Source: Anaerolineaceae bacterium
GTDB lineage: Bacteria > Chloroflexota > Anaerolineae > Anaerolineales > Anaerolineaceae
Assembly: GCA_030653365.1 (NCBI GenBank)
Contig: JAURZL010000001.1
Span: forward strand, 62,001-126,000
Direction: 5' to 3'
DNA: 64,000 bases
A program made the position numbers and the translations under genes. Of this stretch, positions 34,300 through 44,112 are shown in pieces (within the stretch, counting starts at the first letter, position 1; the number at the start of each line of letters is the position of its first letter). The notes under the pieces are model-generated. The model made no database searches, had not been told where the DNA came from, and worked only from the letters and a program-made list of their open reading frames with translations.

Positions 34300-35790
34300 A
34301 TGAAAACCAAGCATATTGCAATCATTGGAAGTGGTTTTGGCGGACTGGGTGCTGCAGTTCGTTTAGCATCCCATGGTCATCGGGTGGAAATCTTTGAAAG
34401 TCGGGATAAACCCGGAGGGCGTGCTTACGTCTATGAGAAGAATGGGTTCAAATTTGATGGTGGACCCACGGTAATTACTGCACCTTTTATGTTTGATGAT
34501 ATCTGGAAGGTTGCCGGACGGAATCGGGAGGATTATGTCAAATTTGTTCCAGTTTCCCCTTTTTATCGCATCTTCAATGCCGATGGCATCCAGTTTGATT
34601 ACAACGCCGATCTGGAATTCACACTCGGGCAAATCGAAAAAATAAGCCCGGGGGACAAGGATGGCTATTTACGTTTTCTGGCAACTACCAAACCGATTTT
34701 TGACAAAGGTTTTGTTGAACTAGCGGACAAACCATTCCTTACCATTGGGGATATGCTCAAAGTGGCACCCGATTTAATCAAGCTCCAATCCTATAAGAGT
34801 GTGTATGCCTACGTCTCTCAATTCATCAAGCATGATTTCCTGCGCCAGATATTCTCCTTCCATCCACTTCTGGTGGGGGGCAATCCATATGACACTGCCA
34901 GCATTTATGCCATGATTCATTACCTCGAGCGTGAATGGGGTGTGCATTATGCTATTGGGGGCACCGGTGCCATTGTTGATGCCATGATCAAGTTATTTGA
35001 AGAGTTGGGTGGTAAGTTGCATCTCAATCAACAAATCACTTCTTTGGGTGTCGGTGGACGAAAAATCACCGGACTGAATACCCGCGATGGTGTATTTCAT
35101 CCCTTCGATATTGTCGTTTCAAACGCCGATGTTGCCAATACCTACATGAAGATGATTCCATCACAATATCGCAAAAAGAACAAAGACTGGCGTTTGAAAA
35201 GCATGAGATATAGCATGTCCTTATTTGTGTATTATTTCGGAACCAAAAAGCGCTATACCGACAGCCGCCTGGCACATCATAATATCATTCTGGGACCGCG
35301 TTACAAGGGCTTATTGGATGATATTTTCAACAAGAAGATTCTGGCGGAGGATTTTTCTCTCTACCTGCATATGCCCACCATTACCGATCCTTCCACAGCA
35401 CCGGAAGGCTGTGAAGGGTTCTACGTGCTGGCTCCAGCGCCCAACCAGAAATCGGGGATAGATTGGCGAACGATGGCCAAGCCTTTCCGGGATAAGATTG
35501 TAAACTTTCTGGAAGAAAATTACTTGCCGGATTTGGAAGCCAATATCATCGCAGAGCATTGGATAGATCCGTTGCACTTTGAAGGTGATCTCAATAGTTA
35601 CCTGGGTGCTGCCTTCTCCTTCCAACCGGTCCTGACCCAATCAGCCTGGTTTCGACCGCATAACCGCTCAGAGGACTTTGATAACCTCTACTTTGTCGGT
35701 GCAGGCACTCATCCTGGCGCTGGTTTGCCAGGCGTGCTCTCCTCTTCTATCATTGTGGAAGACCTCATCCAGGATTCTCTGAAAAATTAG
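34300..35790 (+). CDS. crtI: Phytoene desaturase CrtI
   Basis: A 496-residue FAD-dependent carotene desaturase converting phytoene to lycopene. The N-terminal flavin motif [19 protein letters not shown] is near residues 9-27, followed by the signature [14 protein letters not shown] and FDGGPTVI. The C-terminal motif [19 protein letters not shown] near 465-483 is diagnostic of CrtI-type enzymes. Its SD is weak and the ATG lies close to the TTGTA site, so the leader is short. It is closed by the terminator at 35817. Phytoene synthase is not in the window. Confidence 0.94.
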   Translation: MKTKHIAIIGSGFGGLGAAVRLASHGHRVEIFESRDKPGGRAYVYEKNGFKFDGGPTVITAPFMFDDIWKVAGRNREDYVKFVPVSPFYRIFNADGIQFDYNADLEFTLGQIEKISPGDKDGYLRFLATTKPIFDKGFVELADKPFLTIGDMLKVAPDLIKLQSYKSVYAYVSQFIKHDFLRQIFSFHPLLVGGNPYDTASIYAMIHYLEREWGVHYAIGGTGAIVDAMIKLFEELGGKLHLNQQITSLGVGGRKITGLNTRDGVFHPFDIVVSNADVANTYMKMIPSQYRKKNKDWRLKSMRYSMSLFVYYFGTKKRYTDSRLAHHNIILGPRYKGLLDDIFNKKILAEDFSLYLHMPTITDPSTAPEGCEGFYVLAPAPNQKSGIDWRTMAKPFRDKIVNFLEENYLPDLEANIIAEHWIDPLHFEGDLNSYLGAAFSFQPVLTQSAWFRPHNRSEDFDNLYFVGAGTHPGAGLPGVLSSSIIVEDLIQDSLKN

Positions 35791-35816
35791 CTGCAACAGA
35801 CTCTATCATGAGAAAC

Positions 35817-35846
35817 AAACGGAGGGTTGAATCCCTCCGTTTTTCT
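35817..35846 (+). terminator. Rho-independent terminator after crtI
   Basis: A 10-bp stem AAACGGAGGG / CCCTCCGTTT with loop TTGAAT, continuing into TTTC. Confidence 0.92.
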
Positions 35847-35907
35847 TGACATGCTGATGGGTGGTTGATAAGATAAGCCCGTTCAATTTTAATCAAAAGA
35901 GAGAAAT

Positions 35908-36435
35908 ATGGAATTTTACCTGAACTGGGTTACATCAAATCCGCTGCTTTCTGCTGCCATCCAATTTGCCATTTTGGGAACGTTTGGGGAGATCATCGCT
36001 TACAGCATTCAGAAGAAAAAAATCGCCGTTCCCTGCACCTGGCTGCAGTTACTGGGAAAAGTTATCGCCTGGGCAGTCCTTGGAATTGTGATCAAGTATG
36101 GTTTTGCCGGCATGAAGGGGTTTACACAGGCGTTATTGGATCATCAACTTCTGCCAGTATTTCTGGGTTCTGGTTTTGGATGGGCTTTCATTGTCTCGGT
36201 ATTGACCAATATCTTTTTTGGTCCGCAAATGATGGCATTTCATCGTCTGGAGGACAATCTCATTCTGGGACAGAAAGGCTTTCAGGGTATCACCAAAGCC
36301 TGGAAAACACTGATTTGTTTCTGGATTCCTGCGCACACCATCACTTTCCTGTTGCCCGCTGATTTACAGATCGGACTGGCATCGCTGTGGTCATTGGTGT
36401 TGGGCATCATCATGGGTGCGACAAAGAAGAATTAA
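35908..36435 (+). CDS. Integral membrane protein, possibly Mpv17/PMP22-like
   Basis: A 175-residue protein with about four or five hydrophobic helices. The C-terminal segment WKTLICFWIPAHTITFLLP followed by a Trp-containing last helix recalls Mpv17/PMP22-type channel proteins, and the N-terminal LSAAIQFAILGTFGE segment is compatible. The resemblance is weak and from memory of the family pattern only. It is a monocistronic gene after crtI, with AGAGAG upstream of the ATG. Confidence 0.6.
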   Translation: MEFYLNWVTSNPLLSAAIQFAILGTFGEIIAYSIQKKKIAVPCTWLQLLGKVIAWAVLGIVIKYGFAGMKGFTQALLDHQLLPVFLGSGFGWAFIVSVLTNIFFGPQMMAFHRLEDNLILGQKGFQGITKAWKTLICFWIPAHTITFLLPADLQIGLASLWSLVLGIIMGATKKN

Positions 36436-36480
36436 TTTTCATAACCTAATTTTCTAATTATTTTAGATCGAAGATAATTA

Positions 36481-36870
36481 TCAACGATTTTGAAGACGAT
36501 ATGGAATTCCAAAAAAGGTCTCATTTCCAATGATCTTTTCAATTTCCAGCCGGTTCTCATGGGAAGCATACCAGAATATGATATCTGCTTTGCCCTGGCA
36601 AGTGGCTGTGTCAATTTCAACCCCAACCAATCCAGGATTTACCGCTTCGATATCTCTGATAACCTCTTGATGCTCTGAGATAATTTTTTCAACCTCCTCC
36701 TTGGTGGGTAGTTTTTTACACGGTAAATAATGGTTTCTATTATCATAGATGAAATCATCGAAGATTCGTCGGATCGTATGGGTTTGGGTTTCGATCAAAT
36801 TAACGATGATGCATAATGTTATCAATATAAGCAGAAAAATTATAAATCTGGATTCTTTTTTCATCGCCAC
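36481..36870 (-). CDS. Hypothetical membrane-anchored protein
   Basis: A 129-residue protein with one N-terminal membrane helix (FIIFLLILITLCIIVNLI, about residues 9-26) and a small extracytoplasmic domain. That domain contains two Cys (LPCKK and TATCQGK) that could form a disulfide. I do not recognise a family. It stands alone on the minus strand; the roughly 200 bases upstream hold nothing obvious. Confidence 0.65.
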   Translation of the reverse strand: MAMKKESRFIIFLLILITLCIIVNLIETQTHTIRRIFDDFIYDNRNHYLPCKKLPTKEEVEKIISEHQEVIRDIEAVNPGLVGVEIDTATCQGKADIIFWYASHENRLEIEKIIGNETFFGIPYRLQNR

Positions 36871-37073
36871 TAAATCCTGAGAAAATTTACAAATGGATTT
36901 CTTTCAATAATACAACAATTCAGCTTATATGATCATCCATTGAGATTGCTTGAAGTAGCCTGGTGGAATTGTTTTAAGCCAATTTCTACCGAGGAATTAT
37001 TAACTACCTGATTCCATTATAGAAAGTAATAATAATTCCTCTGAATCAATGTATTTTGTCCAAAGGAAAATAT

Positions 37074-38096
37074 TCAATCATTCTGACGTTCAAAATAGTA
37101 TCTGATTAAGAGGCTTCTGAACGTTAAATCAAAAACTCGGCGCTGTGGATTTTTCCAATCCTTCTCCAACATCAATCCGCTATATGCACCCCATTTTCTA
37201 AAATAATCATGAGATAAGCTTTTCGAAAACCATCCATGATCAGAGTTTCTCAATTCAATTAATTCATTTACCTGGCCAACCAGTGCAGGCACCATGTGGA
37301 TGACTCCCAATCGGGCTAATAATTCCATGCGATGAAACCACATCATCCATCCCGCATCGTCTAATTTTGAAATTTCAAGATTGAAATCCAGCATACAAAA
37401 AGACGGTGGTGCAACCAGCTGTGATTTATATCTCAACATTATATAGGGCATTGGCGATAGCTGAACCAATCGCTGGATTCCTTCCGCGAGCAGCTTTTGA
37501 TTTTCTTCTGTTCGCCAGGAGTATGTATAAGCCAATAATCGCAAGTGATAAATGGATGGCCATACGATTTCTGGTTTGTATATCAATTTTCCCTTGTATG
37601 GGGTGATAATATCGTCGATTGTTTGTGTGGATGCCGGGGTTTGAAAACTAACCAAAGCTTTTTGAATCTGGTCTTGAACGATTTTAATATCCTCAAATCC
37701 TGCGTAAGCAAAAACGGTTGCCCGAATCATTTGAGTTCCACCCAGGTTGTTCTCATCCAGAGCGTTTCCGGCTTTGCCAATGCCAAGCATTAATCTTTCG
37801 TCATTCTTTGATAAAACATCCAGAGCTTTCTTCAAGACCGGATGTGATTTTTCAACCCCTTTTTCACACAATACCCGAATTCCCGTTTCCATGCTGTTTT
37901 CGCCATGGAAATCCCTGCCGATCCAGCCGTCTGGACGTTGCCAGCTGAAGATCTTCTGTACCCACTCATCTGCCAGGATCTCTGACTGGAGTTGTGTCAT
38001 CTCAGGTGTATTAATCGACTCTTTCTGAATTTCGGATCGGATGCGATATCGAATAGACGGACAGGCATTGTCTACTAAATCAAGTTTGATGGACAT
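37074..38096 (-). CDS. Hypothetical alpha/alpha-toroid-like protein
   Basis: A 340-residue soluble protein without a recognised family name. It contains a QRPDGWIGRDFHGENS segment near residues 54-69 and repeated helix pairs that resemble the prenyltransferase/squalene-cyclase toroid repeat (QxxDGxW-like). The DxDD protonation motif of cyclases is absent. It lies directly downstream of a small membrane protein gene, with no bases between the two frames, so they are co-transcribed. A second toroid-like protein is encoded at 40367-41365. Confidence 0.7.
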   Translation of the reverse strand: MSIKLDLVDNACPSIRYRIRSEIQKESINTPEMTQLQSEILADEWVQKIFSWQRPDGWIGRDFHGENSMETGIRVLCEKGVEKSHPVLKKALDVLSKNDERLMLGIGKAGNALDENNLGGTQMIRATVFAYAGFEDIKIVQDQIQKALVSFQTPASTQTIDDIITPYKGKLIYKPEIVWPSIYHLRLLAYTYSWRTEENQKLLAEGIQRLVQLSPMPYIMLRYKSQLVAPPSFCMLDFNLEISKLDDAGWMMWFHRMELLARLGVIHMVPALVGQVNELIELRNSDHGWFSKSLSHDYFRKWGAYSGLMLEKDWKNPQRRVFDLTFRSLLIRYYFERQND

Positions 38097-38663
38097 TTAT
38101 ATTGACAGCTTCTTTTTTATAAATGTTTCCACCAGCGGATAATTTTCCTGGGTACAAAAAACCCCAATATTTTCCATAGGATTACCCCGTAATAAAATGG
38201 TGTTCTGCCTGGGATTGTATTTGACTTTTTGGACTTTGTTCCAGTTCAATCCAACAGATTGTTTCGAATTAGCCAACATTCCAGCTCCAGTGACAGCGGG
38301 TTTCCCGGCTAATAATCCTAACCCAATCGTCAGTCCATTAACCAGTTTGTTTTTCTTTGCCATATCCGCATGTGTAAAGTTTCGAATTCCCCAATCATCC
38401 AGGATGTAGCTTGCAGAATATTTACCTTTGTACACCCATAGGATGAATAGATAGGTGAGAAAAAACAATAACAAGATCACACCCGATGCGTACAGGGTAT
38501 AGATACGATCCTCCGGGTCACTGACAATGAAAAAGAAGATCAGCAGCAAACCAAATGGTATTCCAATGGCAATCCCCAATTGTTTCAGAATCATTGGATT
38601 TCTAAAAATGGGCACTTGAATTGACCATTCAATTTTTTCAACGTCATTTTCTACAGGGTTCAT
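38097..38663 (-). CDS. Two-helix membrane protein with a C-terminal soluble domain
   Basis: A 188-residue protein. Two membrane helices span about 35-52 (IPFGLLLIFFFIVS) and 60-80 (VILLLFFLTYLFILWVY). The C-terminal part after about residue 85 (YILDDWGIRNFTH, KVKYNPRQNTILLRGNP) has the beta-rich look of a bacterial PH-like domain. No function can be assigned. It leads the two-gene unit with the toroid-like protein. Confidence 0.7.
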   Translation of the reverse strand: MNPVENDVEKIEWSIQVPIFRNPMILKQLGIAIGIPFGLLLIFFFIVSDPEDRIYTLYASGVILLLFFLTYLFILWVYKGKYSASYILDDWGIRNFTHADMAKKNKLVNGLTIGLGLLAGKPAVTGAGMLANSKQSVGLNWNKVQKVKYNPRQNTILLRGNPMENIGVFCTQENYPLVETFIKKKLSI

Positions 38664-38762
38664 CGTTTCACCTTGTCCTCTATTGTTGAAGAAAGATATG
38701 TATTGCTAAAATTGTGGAAAAAAAGGAATTATTTCACCTGATAAGTTTATTTTACTAAAAAA

Positions 38763-38784
38763 GAGCAGAAATGATAATCTGCTC
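38763..38784 (-). terminator. Terminator of the 148-residue membrane protein gene
   Basis: A stem GAGCAGA / TCTGCTC with an 8-nt loop; on the minus strand a run of six T follows. It lies 36 bases past the stop codon. Confidence 0.88.
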
Positions 38785-38819
38785 CTATCTATTTGCTCAA
38801 ATGTTGTACATTTAAATCT

Positions 38820-39266
38820 TCATTGAATCTTAACAAGAGGAGGGGATGGATTATTTAAATTGGTTTTCTTCCTGAATAATCTTAGGAATACAAACGTGAG
38901 AAAGACCGCCAAAATTGCTGCCAGGATCATACTGACAACTGCAAAAATACCACTCCAGATCAGCGCATAACTTCCCCCCAGGTTTTGGACAGTGATATCA
39001 TCCGGACTTTTGCAGAGCATCTCATAACTGGTCGCTGGACGAATATAACCATCTTCAATGATGGTTGATTCAAATGATATGATCTCTGCATTTGTATTTT
39101 CCGGGCACAAATAGGGTCCCAGGGTGGGTGCGATTAGATCTTCTGAAAAAAAAGTACTCATACCAGCAACAAACAAACTGGCCGGCACTAAACACCCGCT
39201 CAATAAAAGAAATGCGATCCCCCAAACAAGACAACCAGATAATATACGATTGGGCTTTCTTTCCAT
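38820..39266 (-). CDS. Hypothetical two-helix membrane protein
   Basis: A 148-residue protein with an N-terminal hydrophobic segment (LVWGIAFLLLSGCLVPASLFV, residues about 13-33), an extracytoplasmic loop with two Cys (YLCPENT and EMLCKSP), and a second helix near 110-133. It may be a small membrane protein with an oxidised loop. No family recognised. Monocistronic, with a good terminator. Confidence 0.65.
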   Translation of the reverse strand: MERKPNRILSGCLVWGIAFLLLSGCLVPASLFVAGMSTFFSEDLIAPTLGPYLCPENTNAEIISFESTIIEDGYIRPATSYEMLCKSPDDITVQNLGGSYALIWSGIFAVVSMILAAILAVFLTFVFLRLFRKKTNLNNPSPPLVKIQ

Positions 39267-39351
39267 CCTGTGACCTCCAGACCTTTGCTTTCATTGTAAT
39301 CAACAGGAAAATGGAAGGAAATTTCCGTATAATGATTTTTTCAAAACTTTT

Positions 39352-40149
39352 TTAGCGTTTTCTAGCCCAGAAAATGGCTTTTTTTGAATGCTCGTGGTAT
39401 GGGTTTGCTGTGTGATCTCCATACACAGCTAGAATCTCGAATCCATGTTTTTCCAACCAGGTTTGAACTTCAACTTTACTGACAGGATGTTTCTGTTGGA
39501 AAAACTGATATTCAACGATATCCCCTTCCGGAGCAATAATCTGATAACGCCGGTCAAACCGGGCAAGCCGTCGTTTTATATCAAACCAGATAGTCTCACG
39601 AGTATTTTTTACCTGGTATCCATCCTTGCATATTCCAGACAAATACACGTACTTGTGGTTCATATCTTGCCAGGCAGTATCCAGTTCGCCTTCCATATGG
39701 TCGTTATCCACATAAATGTATCCGCCAGATGCACATGCCCTGGATGCCTGATATATACAAAATTCCTGTTCTTCCGCACTTGCCAACTCATAAAAACAAT
39801 TAAAGCCAAGAATAACCAGATCATATTCTGTTGGCCAAGTCTCCCCGGTAACATCTGCACATTTTAACTGTATTCGTTTTTGAACATCATTGGGCAATCG
39901 ATCGATCTTTGTTTGTGCAAATTGCAGCATTGCTTGAGATTGATCAATACCGAATGTAGTATGTCCATCGAGCACAAGAGAAATTAGGATGCGACCTGTT
40001 CCACAAAATGGTTCCAGTATGTTTAGCTTGCCTTTTTTACGCAGGAGTTTTAGAAGCAATTCTATATCTTGTGTGTGATTTTCCTTCTGGTCATAAATTT
40101 CAGCAATGTGGATGTCAAAATCGTATAAATTTTGTTGATTAATGCTCAT
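39352..40149 (-). CDS. Class I SAM-dependent methyltransferase
   Basis: A 265-residue methyltransferase. Motif I, ILEPFCGTGRILISLVLDGH, lies near residues 44-63; the acidic post-I residue is in TFGIDQSQAMLQFA and motif IV-like YDLVILGFNCFYEL near 117-130. The substrate is unknown. The start overlaps the stop of a 64-residue frame (ATGA), and the toroid-like gene lies just upstream, suggesting a three-gene unit. Confidence 0.88.
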   Translation of the reverse strand: MSINQQNLYDFDIHIAEIYDQKENHTQDIELLLKLLRKKGKLNILEPFCGTGRILISLVLDGHTTFGIDQSQAMLQFAQTKIDRLPNDVQKRIQLKCADVTGETWPTEYDLVILGFNCFYELASAEEQEFCIYQASRACASGGYIYVDNDHMEGELDTAWQDMNHKYVYLSGICKDGYQVKNTRETIWFDIKRRLARFDRRYQIIAPEGDIVEYQFFQQKHPVSKVEVQTWLEKHGFEILAVYGDHTANPYHEHSKKAIFWARKR

Positions 40150-40340
40150 TCTTGTTCATCTTCCGTGAGTCGTCTTCTTATCCATAGATTTTCCATACTT
40201 GCCTGAACCCAAACGGGATCCAATTTGATCAGGCGATACTTCTTTAAGTTTTCCCGCATCATCCAGCGAATCATTGTCAGGAACTCTTTTGAAGGTAAAA
40301 AACTCTTCATGAGAGTAGCACATTTTTCAATAAGATGCAC
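40146..40340 (-). CDS. Small hypothetical protein (64 residues)
   Basis: A short basic frame, MHLIEKCATLMKSFLPSKEF onward, ending ...TEDEQE. It overlaps the downstream methyltransferase start by four bases (ATGA) and begins 27 bases after the upstream gene, which argues for real translation. It could also be the remnant of a larger gene. No family recognised. Confidence 0.45.
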   Translation of the reverse strand: MHLIEKCATLMKSFLPSKEFLTMIRWMMRENLKKYRLIKLDPVWVQASMENLWIRRRLTEDEQE

Positions 40341-40366
40341 TGGAAAAAGGAATAGTTCGGAAAAAA

Positions 40367-41365
40367 TTAATCCTGAATGTGTTTAAGAATTCTACAAATT
40401 GTCAGCGTTACCCAACATTTCGCCTCATGTACTTTTGGTGTTGATTTTTCGGGAACAGGAGAATAATAATTTAATCTCCAGAGGCCATCTGGTTGTTGGT
40501 GTTCTATGAGCCAGTTAATTGCGCGTACATTCTGTTTGTCTCGGGAAGAAACTCCGATTATGGAAAGTGTGTCCATGGCTGAAACCAGATTATTCCACCA
40601 GAAGGGATATTCAAAGCGGATCCAATAATGGGGATCCTGCAGGGAAGTGTAAGCATCGGGTTCAAAGAAGCGGGATTTTAAAAGGTCAGCAGCGAGCTTG
40701 GCCTCTTCAGAAAGGCGATATTCTGGATGAGCAGCAAATGCTCGCAACACCATCCCGGTACAGTTATGAGAAAACGGTTTGGAGCGATCTGGTTCCACCG
40801 GTGGAAGAAATTCGGTGGTCAAAGCGTATTGGGTGGCACGATCGAATTTATGTGTGATCATGGGAATCGACCAGCCCCCATCTTCCTGGCGCATGGAAAG
40901 TAGCCATTGAAAACACCTTTTAACCCTGGAATCATCCTCATATCCAGCATCAATGATAGTAGCCAGGATCGCACCGGTATAATAAGTGGCATACTGATTG
41001 GCAAGGATTCCTCTGAAATCGCCATCATCGGTTTGACAGGAAAAGAGATATTCTACGGCCAACTCCAATTGGGGGTGTTCTCGAGTAAATCTATATTTTC
41101 CAACCAATTGGTTCACCTGTCGCCAGGTGTCAACCAGTTCATGCCTGACAGCTTGGTGTTGGTTTTTGTCTGTTCGTGGCCAGCTACCATCAGGTAGTTG
41201 TTTTTTGAGAATTTTTTGAGGTTCGGCCAGATGCCAGAAATTTTCATTTGAATCGATTTGTTGATCCAGTAAATCTCGATTAACAAAAAATTGAATTGCT
41301 TCTAATCCGGAACCTAATAAGACCGGAATGGGGTCATAAGTGAGAAGATTTCGCCAGTTATTCAT
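40367..41365 (-). CDS. Prenyltransferase/squalene-oxidase-repeat-like protein
   Basis: A 332-residue alpha/alpha-toroid protein. The repeats show QTDDGDFRG near 110, RQEDGGWSIP near 165 and HQQPDGLWRLN near 290. These are QW-type (QxxDGxW) motifs of the terpene cyclase / prenyltransferase-beta fold. It is about half the size of a squalene-hopene cyclase and lacks DxDD, so it is probably not a cyclase. It leads a unit with a small ORF and a methyltransferase, and follows an epimerase gene with only four bases between. Confidence 0.75.
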   Translation of the reverse strand: MNNWRNLLTYDPIPVLLGSGLEAIQFFVNRDLLDQQIDSNENFWHLAEPQKILKKQLPDGSWPRTDKNQHQAVRHELVDTWRQVNQLVGKYRFTREHPQLELAVEYLFSCQTDDGDFRGILANQYATYYTGAILATIIDAGYEDDSRVKRCFQWLLSMRQEDGGWSIPMITHKFDRATQYALTTEFLPPVEPDRSKPFSHNCTGMVLRAFAAHPEYRLSEEAKLAADLLKSRFFEPDAYTSLQDPHYWIRFEYPFWWNNLVSAMDTLSIIGVSSRDKQNVRAINWLIEHQQPDGLWRLNYYSPVPEKSTPKVHEAKCWVTLTICRILKHIQD

Positions 41366-41369
41366 CGAA

Positions 41370-42407
41370 TTAATTTGGATTAATTTTTTGGTGTTGATAC
41401 TTCTTTGTTTTCTTCTTCTGGATCAATATTCTTTCACCCGCAATCGTATCACACCAGGCTTTTTCCAGACTGCGAAAATGCATGTGCAAATCTTGTTCTG
41501 CTTTTGCAGCTGTGAATTGCCAGTTTTCCTTGGCTGAAAAAATAAATTCTTTACAAAAAACGATGGGTATTCCTAAAAATCTTTCAACTGGTTCTGCCAA
41601 ACGATTGAGAAGAACAGCAATTGGATTGGGTAACCAGAACCATGTGGTTTTACAACCGCCTTCACATTTTTTCCAATCATCACTCATCTCGCGGTGAGCT
41701 TGATTCCCATTTGAAAGGATATAGACCTCACCAATTTTTCCATATTCTACACAGCGCGCAATCGCTTCTGCGGCATCATCCACATAGACATGCGCAAGAC
41801 GTCCATTCGGTGTCCATAATATAGGAGGTAAACACCGTCGAACGTACATCCTGACCAGGCAACCAATACCTGAATGATCTCCAGGACCAATCACCCCTGC
41901 TGGGCAGACAATCATGATAGGAGCACCTATCTTTTGCAAACCTACAGCAATCTCATGGGCATTCATCTTGGTTTCTTCATAATAGGTCAATGGCGGAAAT
42001 TGCCGGACATAAGCTTCATCTGCGATTATTTGCCCGGTTCTCCCGAATGCAAGAATCGATGATGTGTAAATAATCTTTGGAATCCCTAATTCAAAAGCAA
42101 GACTTAATGTGTTTTGCGTACCTTCCACATTAATTTTATACATTTGATCATGATCCTTTTGTAAAATGCCAAATTCGTACCAACCTGCATTGTGAATCAC
42201 GACATCGACTGCGGACATAGCAGACCGCATACTTTCTTTGTCGGTTACATCCCCTCTAATTAATTGAGCCCCCAAGGTTTGAATTAGTTTTGATTCATCA
42301 TTTTCAGGTCGGCGCACCAATGCTGTCACTTCCCAACCGCGTTTAAGCAATCGATCGGTGAGGGGCTTGCCAATAAAACCAGTACCACCTGTCAAAAATA
42401 TTTTCAT
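41370..42407 (-). CDS. NAD-dependent epimerase/dehydratase (extended SDR)
   Basis: A 345-residue extended short-chain dehydrogenase. The Rossmann motif TGGTGFIG lies at residues 6-13. The Asp in GDVTDKESMR follows, HNAGWYEFG is near 90-98, and the catalytic YYEETKMNAHEIA motif (YxxxK) near 138-150. The substrate could be a nucleotide sugar, a hydroxysteroid-like lipid or a flavonoid-like compound. It precedes the toroid-like protein gene on the same strand. Confidence 0.88.
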   Translation of the reverse strand: MKIFLTGGTGFIGKPLTDRLLKRGWEVTALVRRPENDESKLIQTLGAQLIRGDVTDKESMRSAMSAVDVVIHNAGWYEFGILQKDHDQMYKINVEGTQNTLSLAFELGIPKIIYTSSILAFGRTGQIIADEAYVRQFPPLTYYEETKMNAHEIAVGLQKIGAPIMIVCPAGVIGPGDHSGIGCLVRMYVRRCLPPILWTPNGRLAHVYVDDAAEAIARCVEYGKIGEVYILSNGNQAHREMSDDWKKCEGGCKTTWFWLPNPIAVLLNRLAEPVERFLGIPIVFCKEFIFSAKENWQFTAAKAEQDLHMHFRSLEKAWCDTIAGERILIQKKKTKKYQHQKINPN

Positions 42408-42561
42408 AGAACACTCCCGGATTAGCCCAAGGATCTTTGCTTATGAAACCATTTTCAATTCTTACTCAAGAACATGGATTTTTCAGTGAATGAAATTTTA
42501 CCGATGATGGAAGCTTGGAAAATATTGTTTTAATAATTATAACAAAATCATGAACAATTTT

Positions 42562-43293
42562 TCATATCTTTTGGTAAGTATGTCCTGCCAGGAACTGAAT
42601 CTCCGGGTGTTCCTTTGCGAATTTTTGGATTCTTTGAGTGTGTTTACCCAACACTATGCGATTGAGCCACATTGGTGTGACATCGAAATCTGCGTTGGCT
42701 GGGATAGCGTCACCAGCTTGAAATACCCAACCTTCTCCATCCTCAATGGCAACTCCGCAATGACCGGAGGTATGACCAAAGAGTGGAATTAGAAATATCC
42801 TTGGCTTGAAGGGAAGGGGAATGGCATCAAACTCAAACCATTTCTCCGTGCAATCCTGATAGGTTACCCAAATAGGTTCATGTGCAAAATCAGCTTTGTC
42901 GTACGCATACCGCTCCAGCCAGGTCTTCGGTTCCAACATTACTGCAAATTCTTTCTGATGTAAATGCACCTTTGCCCAGGGAAAATCAGGTAATCCACCG
43001 GCATGATCAAAATGAAGATGTGTCATGACGATATGTTTTACACTTCTTGGTGCAATCCCCATATCCTCTACCTGCCGAATGGCTGTTTCTTCAGGTGCAT
43101 ACGGTATACCAAAAATGGAGCGAAACATTCGCACGCGGCGGGTGGGTGATTCATGATCATGCAGTCCGAGGCCAGTATCCACCAGGACCGGTCCCTGATC
43201 AGTTTCGACCAGGATCGTAAAGTTACCGACCTTCCAGTTGGGAAATCTGGGAAACATCGTAGCACAATTGAAGAAGCGTATTGCCATCACCAC
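42562..43293 (-). CDS. MBL-fold metallo-hydrolase
   Basis: A 243-residue metallo-beta-lactamase-fold hydrolase. The metal-binding motif THLHFDHAGG is near residues 87-96. A further His lies in LFGHTSGHCGV near 170-180, with Asp in FQAGDAIPANADFD and a final His in LAGHTYQ. The family includes quorum-quenching lactonases and other esterases; the substrate is not assigned. Single-gene unit. Confidence 0.9.
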   Translation of the reverse strand: MVMAIRFFNCATMFPRFPNWKVGNFTILVETDQGPVLVDTGLGLHDHESPTRRVRMFRSIFGIPYAPEETAIRQVEDMGIAPRSVKHIVMTHLHFDHAGGLPDFPWAKVHLHQKEFAVMLEPKTWLERYAYDKADFAHEPIWVTYQDCTEKWFEFDAIPLPFKPRIFLIPLFGHTSGHCGVAIEDGEGWVFQAGDAIPANADFDVTPMWLNRIVLGKHTQRIQKFAKEHPEIQFLAGHTYQKI

Positions 43294-43338
43294 TCCTTTT
43301 TGAATGGTTGATTAATTATCTTACAAGAAATAAAAAAT

Positions 43339-43359
43339 TGCTCACCAATGTGGTGAGCA
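43339..43359 (-). terminator. Terminator of the efflux operon
   Basis: A stem TGCTCACC / GGTGAGCA with a 5-nt loop; on the minus strand ATTTTTTATTTC follows. It ends the 46871-43384 operon. Confidence 0.92.
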
Positions 43360-43383
43360 TTTATTCTTCAAAGGAGATAGCTA

Positions 43384-44112
43384 TTAATGCTGGCTGCCCT
43401 GGATCAGCTCTACAATTTCTTCATGACCGGTATAGATTCGTACAAGCTTGCCATCCTGCATTAGCAGTACACGATCAACATATTCCACCATGCGCAAATC
43501 GTGTGTGACCATGATGCCTGCTCTTCCCTGTTCGTGGATCAACCCGGCGAATGTCTCGACAACCTGATAGGCTCGTTCTGTATCCAGGCTAGCGGTTGGT
43601 TCATCTGCCAGCACCAGGCTGGGATTATGGATCAAAGCCCGGGCGATAGCGACACGTTGTTGCTGTCCACCGGACATTTGCCCGGGCAGGTTGTGCATGC
43701 GCTCTGCCAGTCCCAAACGTGCCAGAAGTTCACGGGCACGTAACTTCCCGGTTTTGTCCAGTTTGTTGTTGAGACGCAGCATCAATTCCACATTTTCGAC
43801 CGCGGTGAGGTAAGGTACCAGATTGTTAGCCTGGAAAGTGAAACCGATTTTTTCCCGACGCATTGCAACGCGTGTAATGTCATTCATACCAGCCAGGTCT
43901 TCGCCATCCAGCAGAATCCTGCCGGAGGTGGGCTGTAAAAGAGCAGCTAAAATGGAAAGCATGGTTGTTTTTCCCGAGCCGCTGGGGCCAACCAGAGCGA
44001 CAAACTCGCCAGCTCCCACCTGTAATGAGACATCATCGACTGCCTGAATGGTACCGGATTCACTTTGATATGTCTTGATAACGGATTGAGTTTCGAGGGC
44101 GTACTGTGTCAT
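43384..44112 (-). CDS. ABC exporter ATP-binding protein (MacB/LolD/DevA-like)
   Basis: A 242-residue ATPase. Walker [10 protein letters not shown] is near residues 39-47, signature MSGGQQQR near 143-150, Walker [13 protein letters not shown] near 162-173 and the switch His in [10 protein letters not shown]. It pairs with the FtsX-like permease, whose stop codon it overlaps by four bases, and with the HlyD-like adaptor upstream, so the trio forms a DevBCA/MacAB-like exporter. The cargo may be a lipid or glycolipid, as for DevBCA. Confidence 0.93.
   Translation of the reverse strand: MTQYALETQSVIKTYQSESGTIQAVDDVSLQVGAGEFVALVGPSGSGKTTMLSILAALLQPTSGRILLDGEDLAGMNDITRVAMRREKIGFTFQANNLVPYLTAVENVELMLRLNNKLDKTGKLRARELLARLGLAERMHNLPGQMSGGQQQRVAIARALIHNPSLVLADEPTASLDTERAYQVVETFAGLIHEQGRAGIMVTHDLRMVEYVDRVLLMQDGKLVRIYTGHEEIVELIQGSQH

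Noticed and set aside
37074..41365. Toroid-like proteins as terpene cyclases forming hopanoids or a new terpenoid with the crt genes
   Set aside because: Both lack the DxDD motif and are about half the usual cyclase length; the genes are on separate units from crt.
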